From Vibrio mediterranei (lineage in GTDB: Bacteria > Pseudomonadota > Gammaproteobacteria > Enterobacterales > Vibrionaceae): 64,000 nt of DNA. Every line of letters starts with the position of its first letter. Position 1 is the stretch's first letter. The notes under the pieces are model-generated. The model did not search any database and was not told where the DNA came from. It saw nothing but the letters and a program-made list of their open reading frames with translations. Positions 30,629 to 39,222 of this stretch are shown here, piece by piece. The DNA lies in assembly GCF_900088415.1 (NCBI RefSeq), contig NZ_FLLQ01000002.1, positions 735,330 to 799,329 on the forward strand, in the 5' to 3' direction. The position numbers were made by a program, and so were the translations under genes.

Positions 30629-32335
30629 TTAAGCGTCAGCAAACTTATAGGTGCGGTATCCACCGATCAAGTTTTTAGCTTTAAAGCCATTGTTGATTAG
30701 TTGACGGTAAGCTACATTGCCTCTCAATCCTACCTGGCAGTAAACAATGATTTCTTTGTCTTTTGGTAACTCACTCAATCGACCTCTTAGCTGATCAACT
30801 GGTATATTGATTGCGCCCTCTAAATAACCAACGTTTTCAAGCTCACCAGGGTTACGGACATCCAGTAAAACCTGATCTTCAGTCAAATTATTAACGTCCG
30901 CGTAATGTGCAGGAACCACATCACCCACTACGATGTTATTAGCAACAAATGCTGCCTGGTTGATTACATCCTTGGCACTCCCATATGGTGGAGCATAGGT
31001 GAGCTCTAGGTGTTGTAATTGCTCTACAGTCATCCCAGCCCTTTGAGCCACGGCAAGTACGTCGATTCGCTTATCAACACCATCCTTGCCGACAGCTTGA
31101 GCGCCCAAAATTTTGCCAGTCTTTTTATTAAACAATAGTTTAAGAGAAACAACTTCTGAGCCAGGGTAGTAACTTGCATGACTGGCAGCGTGTACGTATA
31201 CCTTTTCAAAATCCATGTTCTCTCTAATGAGAGTTTTCTCATTTTTGCCAACGGACGCAACGGCGAGGTCAAATACTTTACATATTGCGGTTCCTTGAGT
31301 GCCTTGATAGCTTTCACTGCGTCCAAAGATATTGTCAGCAGCCATTCGGCCTTGACGGTTTGCTGGACCAGCGAGTGGAACAAGACCAGGTTTTCCAGTT
31401 ACAAAGTCCTTGTCTTCAATTGCATCCCCCACAGCGTATATATCAGGGTCACTTGTCTGCATTTTTTCATTTGTGTATATGCCGCCAAGCTCACCTAGCT
31501 GTAGTCCAGCCTCAACAGCCAACCTAGTTTCTGGTCTAACACCAATTGCCATTACCAAGAGGTCTGTGTCAAGCTTGTCACCGTTACTGAGTGATAAGGT
31601 AAGCTTGCCTTGCAGATGCTGATTCTCTGTGGATTGACCAGCATCTTTGCTGGCTACAGTGCAGTTTTGTTCAAACGAGATAGACTCCAATGCGGTATTC
31701 AAGCGTAGGTCGATACCTTTGGCTTTGATTTCCGAATGAACGAAACCAGCCATTTCTCGATCAACAGGTGTCATTACTTGATCAGCCATTTCAATAAGTG
31801 AAGTTTTGATACCAAGCTGCTCAAAGGCTTCCATCACTTCAAGGCCAATAAACCCGCCACCAACTACAGTAGCGTGATTTGGTTTGTTCAATTGAATGGA
31901 CTGAATAATTTTGTCCATATCAGGAATGTTTCGAAGTGTATGTGTGAGTGGATTGTCGATTCCTTCGATATTAGGAACGAAAGGCGCTGCGCCTGGACTC
32001 AATACTAGCGAGTCATAACTCTCTGAGTATTCCGTGTTATCTAGAAGGTTTTTTACTAAAACCTTCTTGCTTTGTCTATCAATTGAAACAACCTCGTTCA
32101 TCACTCGAACATCAACGTTGAAACGAGCTAAAAAGCTTTCTGGTGTTTGAAGAAGCAATTTAGAGCGGTCTTGGATATCGCCACCTATGTGATAAGGCAG
32201 ACCACAGTTAGCGAAAGAAACAAACGGCCCTCTCTCAAACATCACTATTTCCGCATCTTCGCTCAAACGACGCGCTCTTGCTGCGGCTGATGCACCACCG
32301 GCAACACCACCGATGATCACTATCTTCTTCTTCAT
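30629..32335 (-). CDS. cdr: CoA-disulfide/polysulfide reductase fused to rhodanese
   Basis: 568-residue FAD enzyme of the CoADR-RHD class, which reduces CoA persulfides, polysulfides or disulfides using NAD(P)H. The N-terminal FAD motif is IIGGVAGGASAAARARR; the active Cys lies in VSFANCGLPYHIGG (about residue 43). A second NAD motif is VVGGGFIGLEVMEAF (about 157); VYAVGDAI binds FAD near residue 300. The C-terminal rhodanese domain (about 470-565) has catalytic Cys in VYCQVGLRGN. It is divergent from the arsR gene and probably under its control. Confidence 0.92.
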   Translation of the reverse strand: MKKKIVIIGGVAGGASAAARARRLSEDAEIVMFERGPFVSFANCGLPYHIGGDIQDRSKLLLQTPESFLARFNVDVRVMNEVVSIDRQSKKVLVKNLLDNTEYSESYDSLVLSPGAAPFVPNIEGIDNPLTHTLRNIPDMDKIIQSIQLNKPNHATVVGGGFIGLEVMEAFEQLGIKTSLIEMADQVMTPVDREMAGFVHSEIKAKGIDLRLNTALESISFEQNCTVASKDAGQSTENQHLQGKLTLSLSNGDKLDTDLLVMAIGVRPETRLAVEAGLQLGELGGIYTNEKMQTSDPDIYAVGDAIEDKDFVTGKPGLVPLAGPANRQGRMAADNIFGRSESYQGTQGTAICKVFDLAVASVGKNEKTLIRENMDFEKVYVHAASHASYYPGSEVVSLKLLFNKKTGKILGAQAVGKDGVDKRIDVLAVAQRAGMTVEQLQHLELTYAPPYGSAKDVINQAAFVANNIVVGDVVPAHYADVNNLTEDQVLLDVRNPGELENVGYLEGAINIPVDQLRGRLSELPKDKEIIVYCQVGLRGNVAYRQLINNGFKAKNLIGGYRTYKFADA

Positions 32336-32416
32336 AATAAGTCCTCATTTGTTTTATTTGCTTAAGATCGCTTTCACGCTCTTAACCAAGGTACTCATTA
32401 CACTATACCACCAAAA

Positions 32417-32476
32417 TAAGCGATGTCTAATGTAAGATGATCTAAATTAACTATTACTTAAATAAGTATTGACTAA
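32417..32476. promoter_or_regulatory. Two operator-like palindromes between cdr and arsR
   Basis: TAAGCGATGTCTAA (32417-32430) and TAAGTATTGACTAA (32463-32476) read on the minus strand as TTAG-N6-CTTA, one base from the TTAG-N6-CTAA sites elsewhere in the island. The second overlaps TTGACT, a candidate -35 for arsR, with TAGATA 16 bases on. A third 13-base variant, TAAGATGATCTAA (32433-32445), lies between. They suggest joint control of cdr and arsR. Confidence 0.6.
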
Positions 32477-32528
32477 TGTAGCGTTTTGGGTAGATACTTC
32501 CTACATAGTACAAATAGGTGTAAGTAGT

Positions 32529-32822
32529 ATGGATTTTAAACAGATGAAAGAACGTGCCTCTGACGTGTCTGAGGTTTTAAAGGTGATGTCCCATCCGGAG
32601 AGATTGTTCGTACTGTGTCAGTTATCTGAGGGCGAAGTTGGTGTGGGTCAATTGCAGAGTAGCTCTAATTTAAGTCAATCTGCTTTTTCTCAACACTTAT
32701 CAGTTTTACGAAGAGCTCGCCTTGTTACTATTAGAAAAGAGTCGCAACACGTCTATTACTCTCTGAAAGACAAAAGAATTATTGATTTAGTAAAGCATAT
32801 TCACAGTATCTACTCTGAGTAG
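32529..32822 (+). CDS. ArsR-family repressor of the BigR/YgaV/SqrR type
   Basis: 97-residue winged-helix dimer. MSHPERLFVLCQLSEGEVGV carries the N-terminal sensor Cys (about residue 31) of the sulfide-sensing BigR/YgaV/HlyU branch. SQSAFSQHLSVLRRARLV is the recognition helix. Those proteins use a second Cys near the C-terminus; here the corresponding IYSE end has Ser, and the segment lies in a large palindrome. Start at 32529 follows AGGTG; a 20-codon upstream extension lacks homology. Likely controls the sulfur and efflux genes around it. Confidence 0.88.
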   Translation: MDFKQMKERASDVSEVLKVMSHPERLFVLCQLSEGEVGVGQLQSSSNLSQSAFSQHLSVLRRARLVTIRKESQHVYYSLKDKRIIDLVKHIHSIYSE

Positions 32823-32838
32823 ATACTGTGAATATGCT
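32794..32838. repeat. 45-bp perfect palindrome over the arsR 3' end
   Basis: Two 22-base arms are exact reverse complements around a single central base. The left arm encodes the last residues of ArsR, and the stop codon lies in the right arm. The RNA would form a 20-bp-class hairpin followed by TTTTC, so it may also act as terminator. Such perfection suggests a recent fold-back (template-switch) event. Confidence 0.95.
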
Positions 32839-32994
32839 GATTTTCAGAAGGACTTGCATCTTTTAAGCCCCCAAAAAGCTTATCCATCCCATCCCATCAC
32901 ATCGCTTCCGCCACTGTCGCATAGTTAACGTTCGATTGACTTAACGCAATATTAGTGTCAATTAGATATACACGAGTGATAAAAATGGTGTATA

Positions 32995-33008
32995 TTAGCA
33001 AAGCCTTA
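32995..33008 (+). promoter_or_regulatory. Operator-like site upstream of the YeeE pair
   Basis: TTAGCAAAGCCTTA, a TTAG-N6-CTTA variant of the island motif, lies 115 bases before the first YeeE gene. The long leader between them has no gene. Confidence 0.5.
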
Positions 33009-33123
33009 AGTAAAGTGCCTGATTTGTTCGATACCTCTTTTAAGACAAATACCTTTAATCAATTGAATTTACGAAGTTTTATTGCTTAAAGAGATTTTGG
33101 TTTAATTTTTAGTAGAGGTTACT

Positions 33124-33540
33124 ATGGAACTTGTTATTCCTTGGGCGTCATTGTTTGGTGGTATGTTGCTTGGACTGTCCGCAATTTTACTCTTGCACTT
33201 CAATGGCAAGATTGCTGGCATAAGTGGGATAGTTGGCAGACTATTTGAACCAAAAACCATCGACAAGAACTGGAGGTTGCTGTTTGTCATAGGAATGATT
33301 GCGGGTGGCGTTTTGAGCGCAAAAGTCTTAAATGCACCTATCGCTGAAATGGTTGTTCCGGATTATTTGATCGTTATTGCAGGCCTATTAGTGGGTATCG
33401 GCACTAAAATCGGAAATGGTTGTACGAGTGGACACGGTATATGCGGTATGGGTAGGCTATCAAAGCGCTCGATTGTTGCCACTATGACGTTCATGGGTAG
33501 TGCTATGATCACTGCATATGTAATGCTACACGTTTTATAA
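33124..33540 (+). CDS. YeeE/YedE-family sulfur transporter, first half
   Basis: 138 residues with about four membrane helices. The signature [17 protein letters not shown] (near residues 98-114) supplies a conserved Cys used for thiosulfate or sulfane-sulfur relay in YeeE. It is the first of a split pair; the partner begins 11 bases later. Probably imports or exports thiosulfate-like sulfur species across the inner membrane. Such split pairs are known next to BigR/SQR-type operons as PmpA/PmpB. Confidence 0.85.
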   Translation: MELVIPWASLFGGMLLGLSAILLLHFNGKIAGISGIVGRLFEPKTIDKNWRLLFVIGMIAGGVLSAKVLNAPIAEMVVPDYLIVIAGLLVGIGTKIGNGCTSGHGICGMGRLSKRSIVATMTFMGSAMITAYVMLHVL

Positions 33541-33551
33541 GAGAGTCTGTT

Positions 33552-33998
33552 ATGTATCGTTTTATTTCAATTGTAAGTGGCTTTCTGTTTGGTGTCGGCA
33601 TGATCCTTTCAGGTATGAGTGAACCAGCAAACGTAATTGCATTTTTGGATATTCATGGGGCTTGGTCTCCAAACCTAGCATTCGTAATGGGGGGAGCTTT
33701 ATTAGTATTTACTCCAACCTATTTCCTTGTATCAAGAAAAAGTAAGCAGCCAGTTTGTACAGATAAATTTTGCCTGTCCGATAACAGAAAAATCGATGGC
33801 CAGCTGATCACAGGTGCTATCTTGTTCGGTATTGGTTGGGGCATCGCTGGTATTTGTCCTGGGCCGGCAGTGGCATCTATCGCTAACGGTAGTGCCGGCA
33901 TTGTATATTTCGTAGTAGCAATGTTGGCAGGTATGCAACTAGGATCTTTTACTTTGAGCAGAAAATCCACACGTCAAAACGCCGTAAAAGGACTTTAA
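33552..33998 (+). CDS. YeeE/YedE-family sulfur transporter, second half (DUF6691)
   Basis: 148 residues, about four helices, completing the split transporter. Motifs [19 protein letters not shown] near residue 20 and [16 protein letters not shown] near residue 98 include the second conserved Cys. Two extra cysteines sit in the central loop ([10 protein letters not shown]). Coupled to the upstream gene and ended by a hairpin. Confidence 0.85.
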   Translation: MYRFISIVSGFLFGVGMILSGMSEPANVIAFLDIHGAWSPNLAFVMGGALLVFTPTYFLVSRKSKQPVCTDKFCLSDNRKIDGQLITGAILFGIGWGIAGICPGPAVASIANGSAGIVYFVVAMLAGMQLGSFTLSRKSTRQNAVKGL

Positions 33999-34005
33999 TC
34001 ATCTT

Positions 34006-34033
34006 CCCCCCGATACTGTGTAGTGTCGGGGGG
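34006..34033 (+). terminator. GC-rich hairpin after the YeeE pair
   Basis: Stem CCCCCCGA/TCGGGGGG with about 12 bases in the loop, eight bases after the stop. There is no T-run, so termination may be partial. Confidence 0.6.
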
Positions 34034-34354
34034 AACATTCACTATATCCACCGCTGGTATAAGGTGAAACTGTGTCCGCTCATTTTGTTAGTTTGATTGC
34101 TTCTAATCACGCTATACATCGATTTAACTTCAACAGCTCAACGTCTACTTTGACCCTAGATTAACGCTCCCGCTATACCCTGAACTTATTCATTCCTCTA
34201 GTGATAAACACGCGTTTCCCTTTGTCAGACCTACATAAAATTTATCAAGCTAACACTCTAAGCCTGCAGTCATATAAAAACACTGGTTCAAAAAATTATA
34301 ACTATCAATCTATTACTGTGAGTCACCTTCGTTCTATAGCTGAACTAACTTTAA
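34034..34354. other. Long leader before the efflux operon
   Basis: About 320 bp with no gene recognised; AT-rich toward the operators at 34355. Confidence 0.4.
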
Positions 34355-34408
34355 ATTAGACATTGCTAATGTTGTGTATTATAGTTACGTACATTAGGCA
34401 ATGCTAAA
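34355..34408 (+). promoter_or_regulatory. Two TTAG-N6-CTAA operators at the efflux promoter
   Basis: ATTAGACATTGCTAAT (34355-34370) and ATTAGGCAATGCTAAA (34393-34408) have centres 38 bp apart and flank TATTAT (34377-34382), a plausible -10. They match the palindromes at 29133 and in the cdr/arsR spacer, so the efflux operon probably belongs to the same repressor's regulon. Confidence 0.7.
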
Positions 34409-34426
34409 GTAAGAAAGAGGTCATCA

Positions 34427-35437
34427 ATGAAGGTCAGAATGTTAAGCGTAGTCGCTTTTAGTTTATACGCAAGTAGTGGTATAGCCTCTCCGTCTCTGAA
34501 CACGGTATCAGTCGCAACCAAGCCAACCAACTCAACAGTAGTGCTGGACGGTACCGTTGAAGCGGTGAATCAAGGTACGTTGGCGGCGCAAACATCAGGC
34601 AGAGTTATCGCTGTTAATGTTGATGTTAACGATGTTGTCACTCAAGGGGACGTGTTGCTTGAAATAAGTGCTGAGCAACAGTCCGCTTCATTAGACGCTG
34701 CAATTGCACAGTTAAGCAGCGCTAAATCGGAGCTTTTCCGTAGCACAGCTCAAGTGAACAGATATAGAGAGCTCTATCCAAAGGGAGCGATCTCCAAAGA
34801 ACGCCTCGATAACGCCGAAGCTGAGACTCGATCTGCAACGTCAGCAGTTCGAGCTGCAGAAGCCGCTGTAAAACAGGCCAAAGAGTCTCTTGGGTATACA
34901 AGCATCAAAGCACCGTACACTGGAGTCGTAACAAAACGCTATGTTGAGTTGGGGGAAACGGTAGCACCTGGTAGTCAACTTATTACTGGCTTTTCTTTGT
35001 CTCCTTTGCGCGTGGTTACTGAACTACCTCAACGCTATAGAGACAAAGTAGAGGGGCCAGAACAATTTAGTATTAGAACCATTAATGGTATTGAGTTAGA
35101 GCCGTACGAAGCAAAACTTTTCAATTATGCCCACCCACAGTCTAGAGCTTTCCAACTTCGTTTAGAGTTATTAGAGGAACCAAAGAGCATCTACCCAGGA
35201 GAGTGGGTAAAAGTTGCTTTTGCGTATGGTGAAAAAGATGCCATGTTGATCCCAAGTACCGCCGTTATTAAACGAGGGGAATTAAGTGTTGTCTATCGAG
35301 TTAATGGCTCTGAAGTATCAATGAATCCTATTCGTGCAGGGTATGACAACGGCAAAGAGGTCGAAGTACTCAGTGGGTTAGAAAATGGCGATGAGATAGT
35401 ATCAGACGTCGTCAAATATCTTCGTGATAAGAACTAG
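34427..35437 (+). CDS. RND efflux periplasmic adaptor (membrane fusion protein)
   Basis: 336 residues joining the inner-membrane pump to the outer-membrane channel. A signal peptide (about 1-20), lipoyl half-domains (TLAAQTSGRVIAVNVDVNDV and YTSIKAPYTGVVTKRYVELG), a coiled-coil hairpin (about 90-145) and beta-barrel/MP domains follow in order. There is no lipobox Cys. It starts behind AAAGAGG. The stop lies 11 bases before the RND gene. Confidence 0.92.
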   Translation: MKVRMLSVVAFSLYASSGIASPSLNTVSVATKPTNSTVVLDGTVEAVNQGTLAAQTSGRVIAVNVDVNDVVTQGDVLLEISAEQQSASLDAAIAQLSSAKSELFRSTAQVNRYRELYPKGAISKERLDNAEAETRSATSAVRAAEAAVKQAKESLGYTSIKAPYTGVVTKRYVELGETVAPGSQLITGFSLSPLRVVTELPQRYRDKVEGPEQFSIRTINGIELEPYEAKLFNYAHPQSRAFQLRLELLEEPKSIYPGEWVKVAFAYGEKDAMLIPSTAVIKRGELSVVYRVNGSEVSMNPIRAGYDNGKEVEVLSGLENGDEIVSDVVKYLRDKN

Positions 35438-35448
35438 AGGGCGCCTAA

Positions 35449-38400
35449 ATGAATAACAAACTTGGCATCTCGGGGAAAATAGCTGCAGCGTTTCAAGCCT
35501 CAGCGATGACTCCTCTTCTTGCTTTAGTCGCATTGCTTTTGGGGTTAATGGCAATTGTGGTTACCCCAAAAGAAGAAGAGCCTCAGATTGATGTTACCTT
35601 TGCAGATGTGTTTATTCCTTTTCCTGGAGCAACTCCCCGAGAAGTAGAAAGCTTGGTGACTAACCCAGCGGAGCAAATCATATCGGAAATAAATGGGATA
35701 GATAAACTTTACTCATTTTCTCAACCAGGTGGGGCACTTGTTGTAGCGATATTTGATGTGGGCATACCACGCAATGAAGCTGTTGTTAAGATCTACAACA
35801 AATTATATTCCAATCGTGATTGGATGCCACCAAACATGGGTGTAGGCGAGCCATTGATCAAGCCAAAAGGCATTGAAGATGTGCCAATTGTCAACATTAC
35901 GCTTTCTTCCCAATCGCAGAGCGTCACTACAGCAGAGTTAACTCAAGTCGCCAGCGGCCTAGAGACCGAGTTGAAGCGTATAAAAGGCACGAGAGATATA
36001 TACACAGTAGGTCGACATCCAACTATCGTCGATGTGAGATTAGACCCAGCTAAAATGGCGGGTTTTGGGGTTACTATCGATGCCCTTAATCAAATGTTGC
36101 CAGATGCCAACTCTACGTCTCCATTGCTTACGTTGACGCATGACAATCAAACGTTGCCTCTCCAAATTGGTGAGTTTCTGACTAGCATTGACGAAGTTAA
36201 GCAACTCGTAGTGGGTGTGTATGACGGTAAGCCCGTTTACTTGGCAGATATTGCAGAAATAGAGCTTGGCACAGACACGCCTACGCAAATGGTTTGGACA
36301 GGAGATAAAACACAAATAAACCCTGCGGTCACTATCGCTATCGCTAAAAAAAGTGGAGAAAACGCGGTAGATGTCGCGAAGAATGTTGAGAATAGAGTTG
36401 AAGAGTTAAAAAGCACACTCATCCCGAGTAACGTGGATGTGGAGATCACAAGAGACTACGGTAAAACAGCGGCAAACAAAGCCAACACGCTGATCGGGAA
36501 GCTCGCCTTTGCCACGGGTGCTGTCGTCCTTCTTGTTCTACTGACAATGGGGGGGCGTGAAGCTGTAGTCGTTGGTATTGCAGTCATCATAACGCTATTG
36601 CTGACACTGTTTGCATCGTGGGCATGGGGGTTCACACTCAATCGAGTTTCTCTTTTCGCGCTAATTTTCTCAATTGGTATACTGGTCGACGATGCCATCG
36701 TTGTGGTTGAAAACATACATCGCCACATGATGAAGGGTAAACAGAAACTTGTAGACTTAATACCTGGCGCCGTGGATGAGGTCGGTGGCCCAACTATTCT
36801 GGCAACTTTGACAGTGATTGCGGCACTGCTGCCAATGGCGTTTGTATCAGGTTTGATGGGACCGTATATGAGTCCTATTCCAATTAACGCATCGTTGGGT
36901 ATGATCATCTCGCTCATAATTGCGTTTGTCCTAACACCTTGGCTCTCACGGCTTCTTTTGAAGAATGATGGTCATGGAGAAGAGCAGACGAACAGTAAAC
37001 AAGCTGCTTTCTTCCATCGTGTGATGTCTCCATTTGTCACGGCTCGAGCACAGAAAAGAAACCGACTTCTATTGGGTGTCGCTATCATTGTTGCTATTGC
37101 TGCTTCAATGTGGATGCCGATGCACCAAGCTGTTGTAATGAAAATGCTGCCCTTCGACAACAAGTCTGAGTTTCAGGTGATCCTTGATATGCCTGAGGGC
37201 AACTCGCTTGAAAGAACGCAACGAGTACTATTCGAGCTTGCTGATGAAGTGAGAGCGATAGAAGAGGTGGATAACTTCCAGATCTATGCTGGAACGGCGG
37301 CACCAATTAACTTTAATGGCTTGGTTAGGCATTACTTTTTACGTCAAGGGGCCCATCAGGGCGATATACAAGTCAATCTTGTTGATAAAGGTGATCGCAC
37401 ACGTTCGAGCCATGAAATTGCTTCTGATGTTCGATCTAAATTAAACGACATTGCTAGTCAGTATGGTGGAAAAGTTAAAGTTGTAGAAGTCCCACCAGGC
37501 CCGCCTGTATGGTCTCCAATACTAGCTGAAGTCTACGGTCCGACACAGGAAGTTAGAGAGCACGCTGCTCTTCAACTTAGAGAGATATTTAGAGGCACCG
37601 ACGATATTGTAGATATCGACTTTTACCTCCCTGAGAGTTATCAAAAGTGGCAGGTTGTCATTGACCGAAGCAAGGCTGCGAGGCTAGGTGTAGCATACTC
37701 CAACATTGTAGATACTATGGCAACGGCGGTCGGTGGAAAACCAATCAGTTATTTACATAGTGAACAGAGTAAATACCCAATACCTATTCAGGTTCAAGCG
37801 CAAGAGTCATCAAAAGTGAGACTAGAGCAGGTATTGAATATGAAGGTTCAATCGCTAAGCGGTCAAAGTTATTTATTGGCCGACCTAGTTAAAGTAAATA
37901 TTGAGCCGATGGAGAACTACATTGTCCATAAAAACCTAGTTCCAATGATTATGGTCGTTGGCGATATGACTGGGGAGTTAGATAGTCCACTTTATGGTAT
38001 GTATGACATTTCATCCAATATGGCTGAACAGGGGATGGATGTTGAACAGTACTATGTAAACCAGCCTTCGGGTCTAGAGAATGTAGAAATATTCTGGGAT
38101 GGAGAGTGGACAATCACGTATGAGACTTTCCGAGATATGGGAATTGCGTACGCGGTAGGAATGGTTCTGATTTATCTGCTTGTTGTAGCTCAGTTTAAGT
38201 CCTATTTGGTTCCACTTATTATTATGGCACCAATACCTTTGACAATTATTGGCGTTATGCCTGGACACGCTCTACTCGGGGCGCAGTTTACTGCGACGTC
38301 AATGATAGGAATGATTGCGTTAGCAGGGATTATTGTTAGGAACTCAATACTGCTGGTCGATTTTATAAACCATCAGATCTCAGAAGGTATGGAGCTATCA

Positions 38401-38622
38401 CAAGCTGTAATCGACGCCGCTATAGTTCGAGCTAAGCCTATAATGCTAACGGCATTAGCAGCAATGATTGGTGCAGTCTTTATTCTTGATGACCCAATAT
38501 TTAGCGGGCTAGCTATCAGCCTTATTTTTGGTATTTTCGTATCAACTGTACTGACGTTACTTGTTATTCCGATCTTGTACTACGTGGCACTAAAGAAAGG
38601 TATCGTTTCACATAACGCATAA
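35449..38622 (+). CDS. RND efflux pump, inner-membrane subunit
   Basis: 1057-residue proton-driven pump with the standard 12-helix layout and two large periplasmic loops (about residues 40-335 and 560-870). The helix-4 proton-relay pair is present in GILVDDAIVVVENIHRHM (about residue 412). The substrate cannot be read from sequence. Placement with DUF2892, rhodanese and sulfur-type operators suggests export of a sulfur-stress product or toxic compound linked to persulfides rather than a generic drug pump (inferred). Confidence 0.92.
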   Translation: MNNKLGISGKIAAAFQASAMTPLLALVALLLGLMAIVVTPKEEEPQIDVTFADVFIPFPGATPREVESLVTNPAEQIISEINGIDKLYSFSQPGGALVVAIFDVGIPRNEAVVKIYNKLYSNRDWMPPNMGVGEPLIKPKGIEDVPIVNITLSSQSQSVTTAELTQVASGLETELKRIKGTRDIYTVGRHPTIVDVRLDPAKMAGFGVTIDALNQMLPDANSTSPLLTLTHDNQTLPLQIGEFLTSIDEVKQLVVGVYDGKPVYLADIAEIELGTDTPTQMVWTGDKTQINPAVTIAIAKKSGENAVDVAKNVENRVEELKSTLIPSNVDVEITRDYGKTAANKANTLIGKLAFATGAVVLLVLLTMGGREAVVVGIAVIITLLLTLFASWAWGFTLNRVSLFALIFSIGILVDDAIVVVENIHRHMMKGKQKLVDLIPGAVDEVGGPTILATLTVIAALLPMAFVSGLMGPYMSPIPINASLGMIISLIIAFVLTPWLSRLLLKNDGHGEEQTNSKQAAFFHRVMSPFVTARAQKRNRLLLGVAIIVAIAASMWMPMHQAVVMKMLPFDNKSEFQVILDMPEGNSLERTQRVLFELADEVRAIEEVDNFQIYAGTAAPINFNGLVRHYFLRQGAHQGDIQVNLVDKGDRTRSSHEIASDVRSKLNDIASQYGGKVKVVEVPPGPPVWSPILAEVYGPTQEVREHAALQLREIFRGTDDIVDIDFYLPESYQKWQVVIDRSKAARLGVAYSNIVDTMATAVGGKPISYLHSEQSKYPIPIQVQAQESSKVRLEQVLNMKVQSLSGQSYLLADLVKVNIEPMENYIVHKNLVPMIMVVGDMTGELDSPLYGMYDISSNMAEQGMDVEQYYVNQPSGLENVEIFWDGEWTITYETFRDMGIAYAVGMVLIYLLVVAQFKSYLVPLIIMAPIPLTIIGVMPGHALLGAQFTATSMIGMIALAGIIVRNSILLVDFINHQISEGMELSQAVIDAAIVRAKPIMLTALAAMIGAVFILDDPIFSGLAISLIFGIFVSTVLTLLVIPILYYVALKKGIVSHNA

Positions 38623-38630
38623 TCATTAAC

Positions 38631-38651
38631 GCCCACTCTTAGCGAGTGGGC
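38631..38651 (+). terminator. Intercistronic hairpin after the RND gene
   Basis: Perfect stem GCCCACTC/GAGTGGGC with a 5-base loop but followed by an A-run, not T. More likely an attenuator or mRNA-processing/stability hairpin that lowers expression of the downstream genes. Confidence 0.5.
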
Positions 38652-38684
38652 AAAAAATATACTCGAATGTAACAGGAGCCTATC

Positions 38685-38873
38685 ATGAAAGTCGAAAATG
38701 GAATCCGAATCCTCGCAGGGGTAATGGTATTAATATCACTAATATTGACTATTTATGTCAGTAAGCACTTTGTTTGGTTTACTGTTTTTATTGGTGCAAA
38801 CCTAATACAAAGTGGCTTCACAGGGTTTTGCCCGCCACGAAAGATATTATTAAAACTCGGCTTTAAAGAGTAA
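38685..38873 (+). CDS. DUF2892 membrane protein
   Basis: 62 residues with two hydrophobic helices (about 7-25 and 30-48) and a conserved FCPPRKILLKLGF end. The DUF2892 unit is the membrane part of YgaP, a membrane-bound rhodanese. Here membrane and rhodanese parts are separate adjacent genes. It probably anchors or couples sulfur transfer at the membrane. Confidence 0.85.
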   Translation: MKVENGIRILAGVMVLISLILTIYVSKHFVWFTVFIGANLIQSGFTGFCPPRKILLKLGFKE

Positions 38874-38896
38874 TAAGAGCAGGAGTTGAGGTAGAT

Positions 38897-39214
38897 ATAT
38901 TTCAATTATTAAAAAATATATTCGGGTTCAAAGATGAATCTCTAGAAATAAAGAATGCCCTACAAGAAGGCGCATATATTGTTGATGTGAGAACACAGCC
39001 GGAATTTAACCGCAGTCATTTAAATAATGCGATAAATATACCATTAGATACTATTGAGGCGTGCCATAAGCAATACCTAGATAGAAATAAACCTATTATT
39101 GTTTACTGTGCATCGGGAATGCGTTCGAAAGTAGCTTCCAATTTTCTCTTGAACCACGGATATACAAGAGTATACAACGCTAAAACAATCGGTAGGCTTG
39201 AAAAGCTACTGTGA
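38897..39214 (+). CDS. Rhodanese with no standard start codon
   Basis: Catalytic loop VYCASGMRSK with active Cys is intact, and the fold begins in-frame well upstream (LLKNIFGFKDESLE, then NALQEGAYIVDVRTQPEF). The first ATG/GTG/TTG in frame is a GTG at 38987 inside the first conserved strand, too late for a whole domain. No standard start exists between it and the preceding region. I mark the ATA at 38897, five bases after GAGG, as a candidate. A sequencing error or decay is possible. It lies between DUF2892 and TolC genes. Confidence 0.6.
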   Translation: MFQLLKNIFGFKDESLEIKNALQEGAYIVDVRTQPEFNRSHLNNAINIPLDTIEACHKQYLDRNKPIIVYCASGMRSKVASNFLLNHGYTRVYNAKTIGRLEKLL

Positions 39215-39222
39215 GGTGTAAA

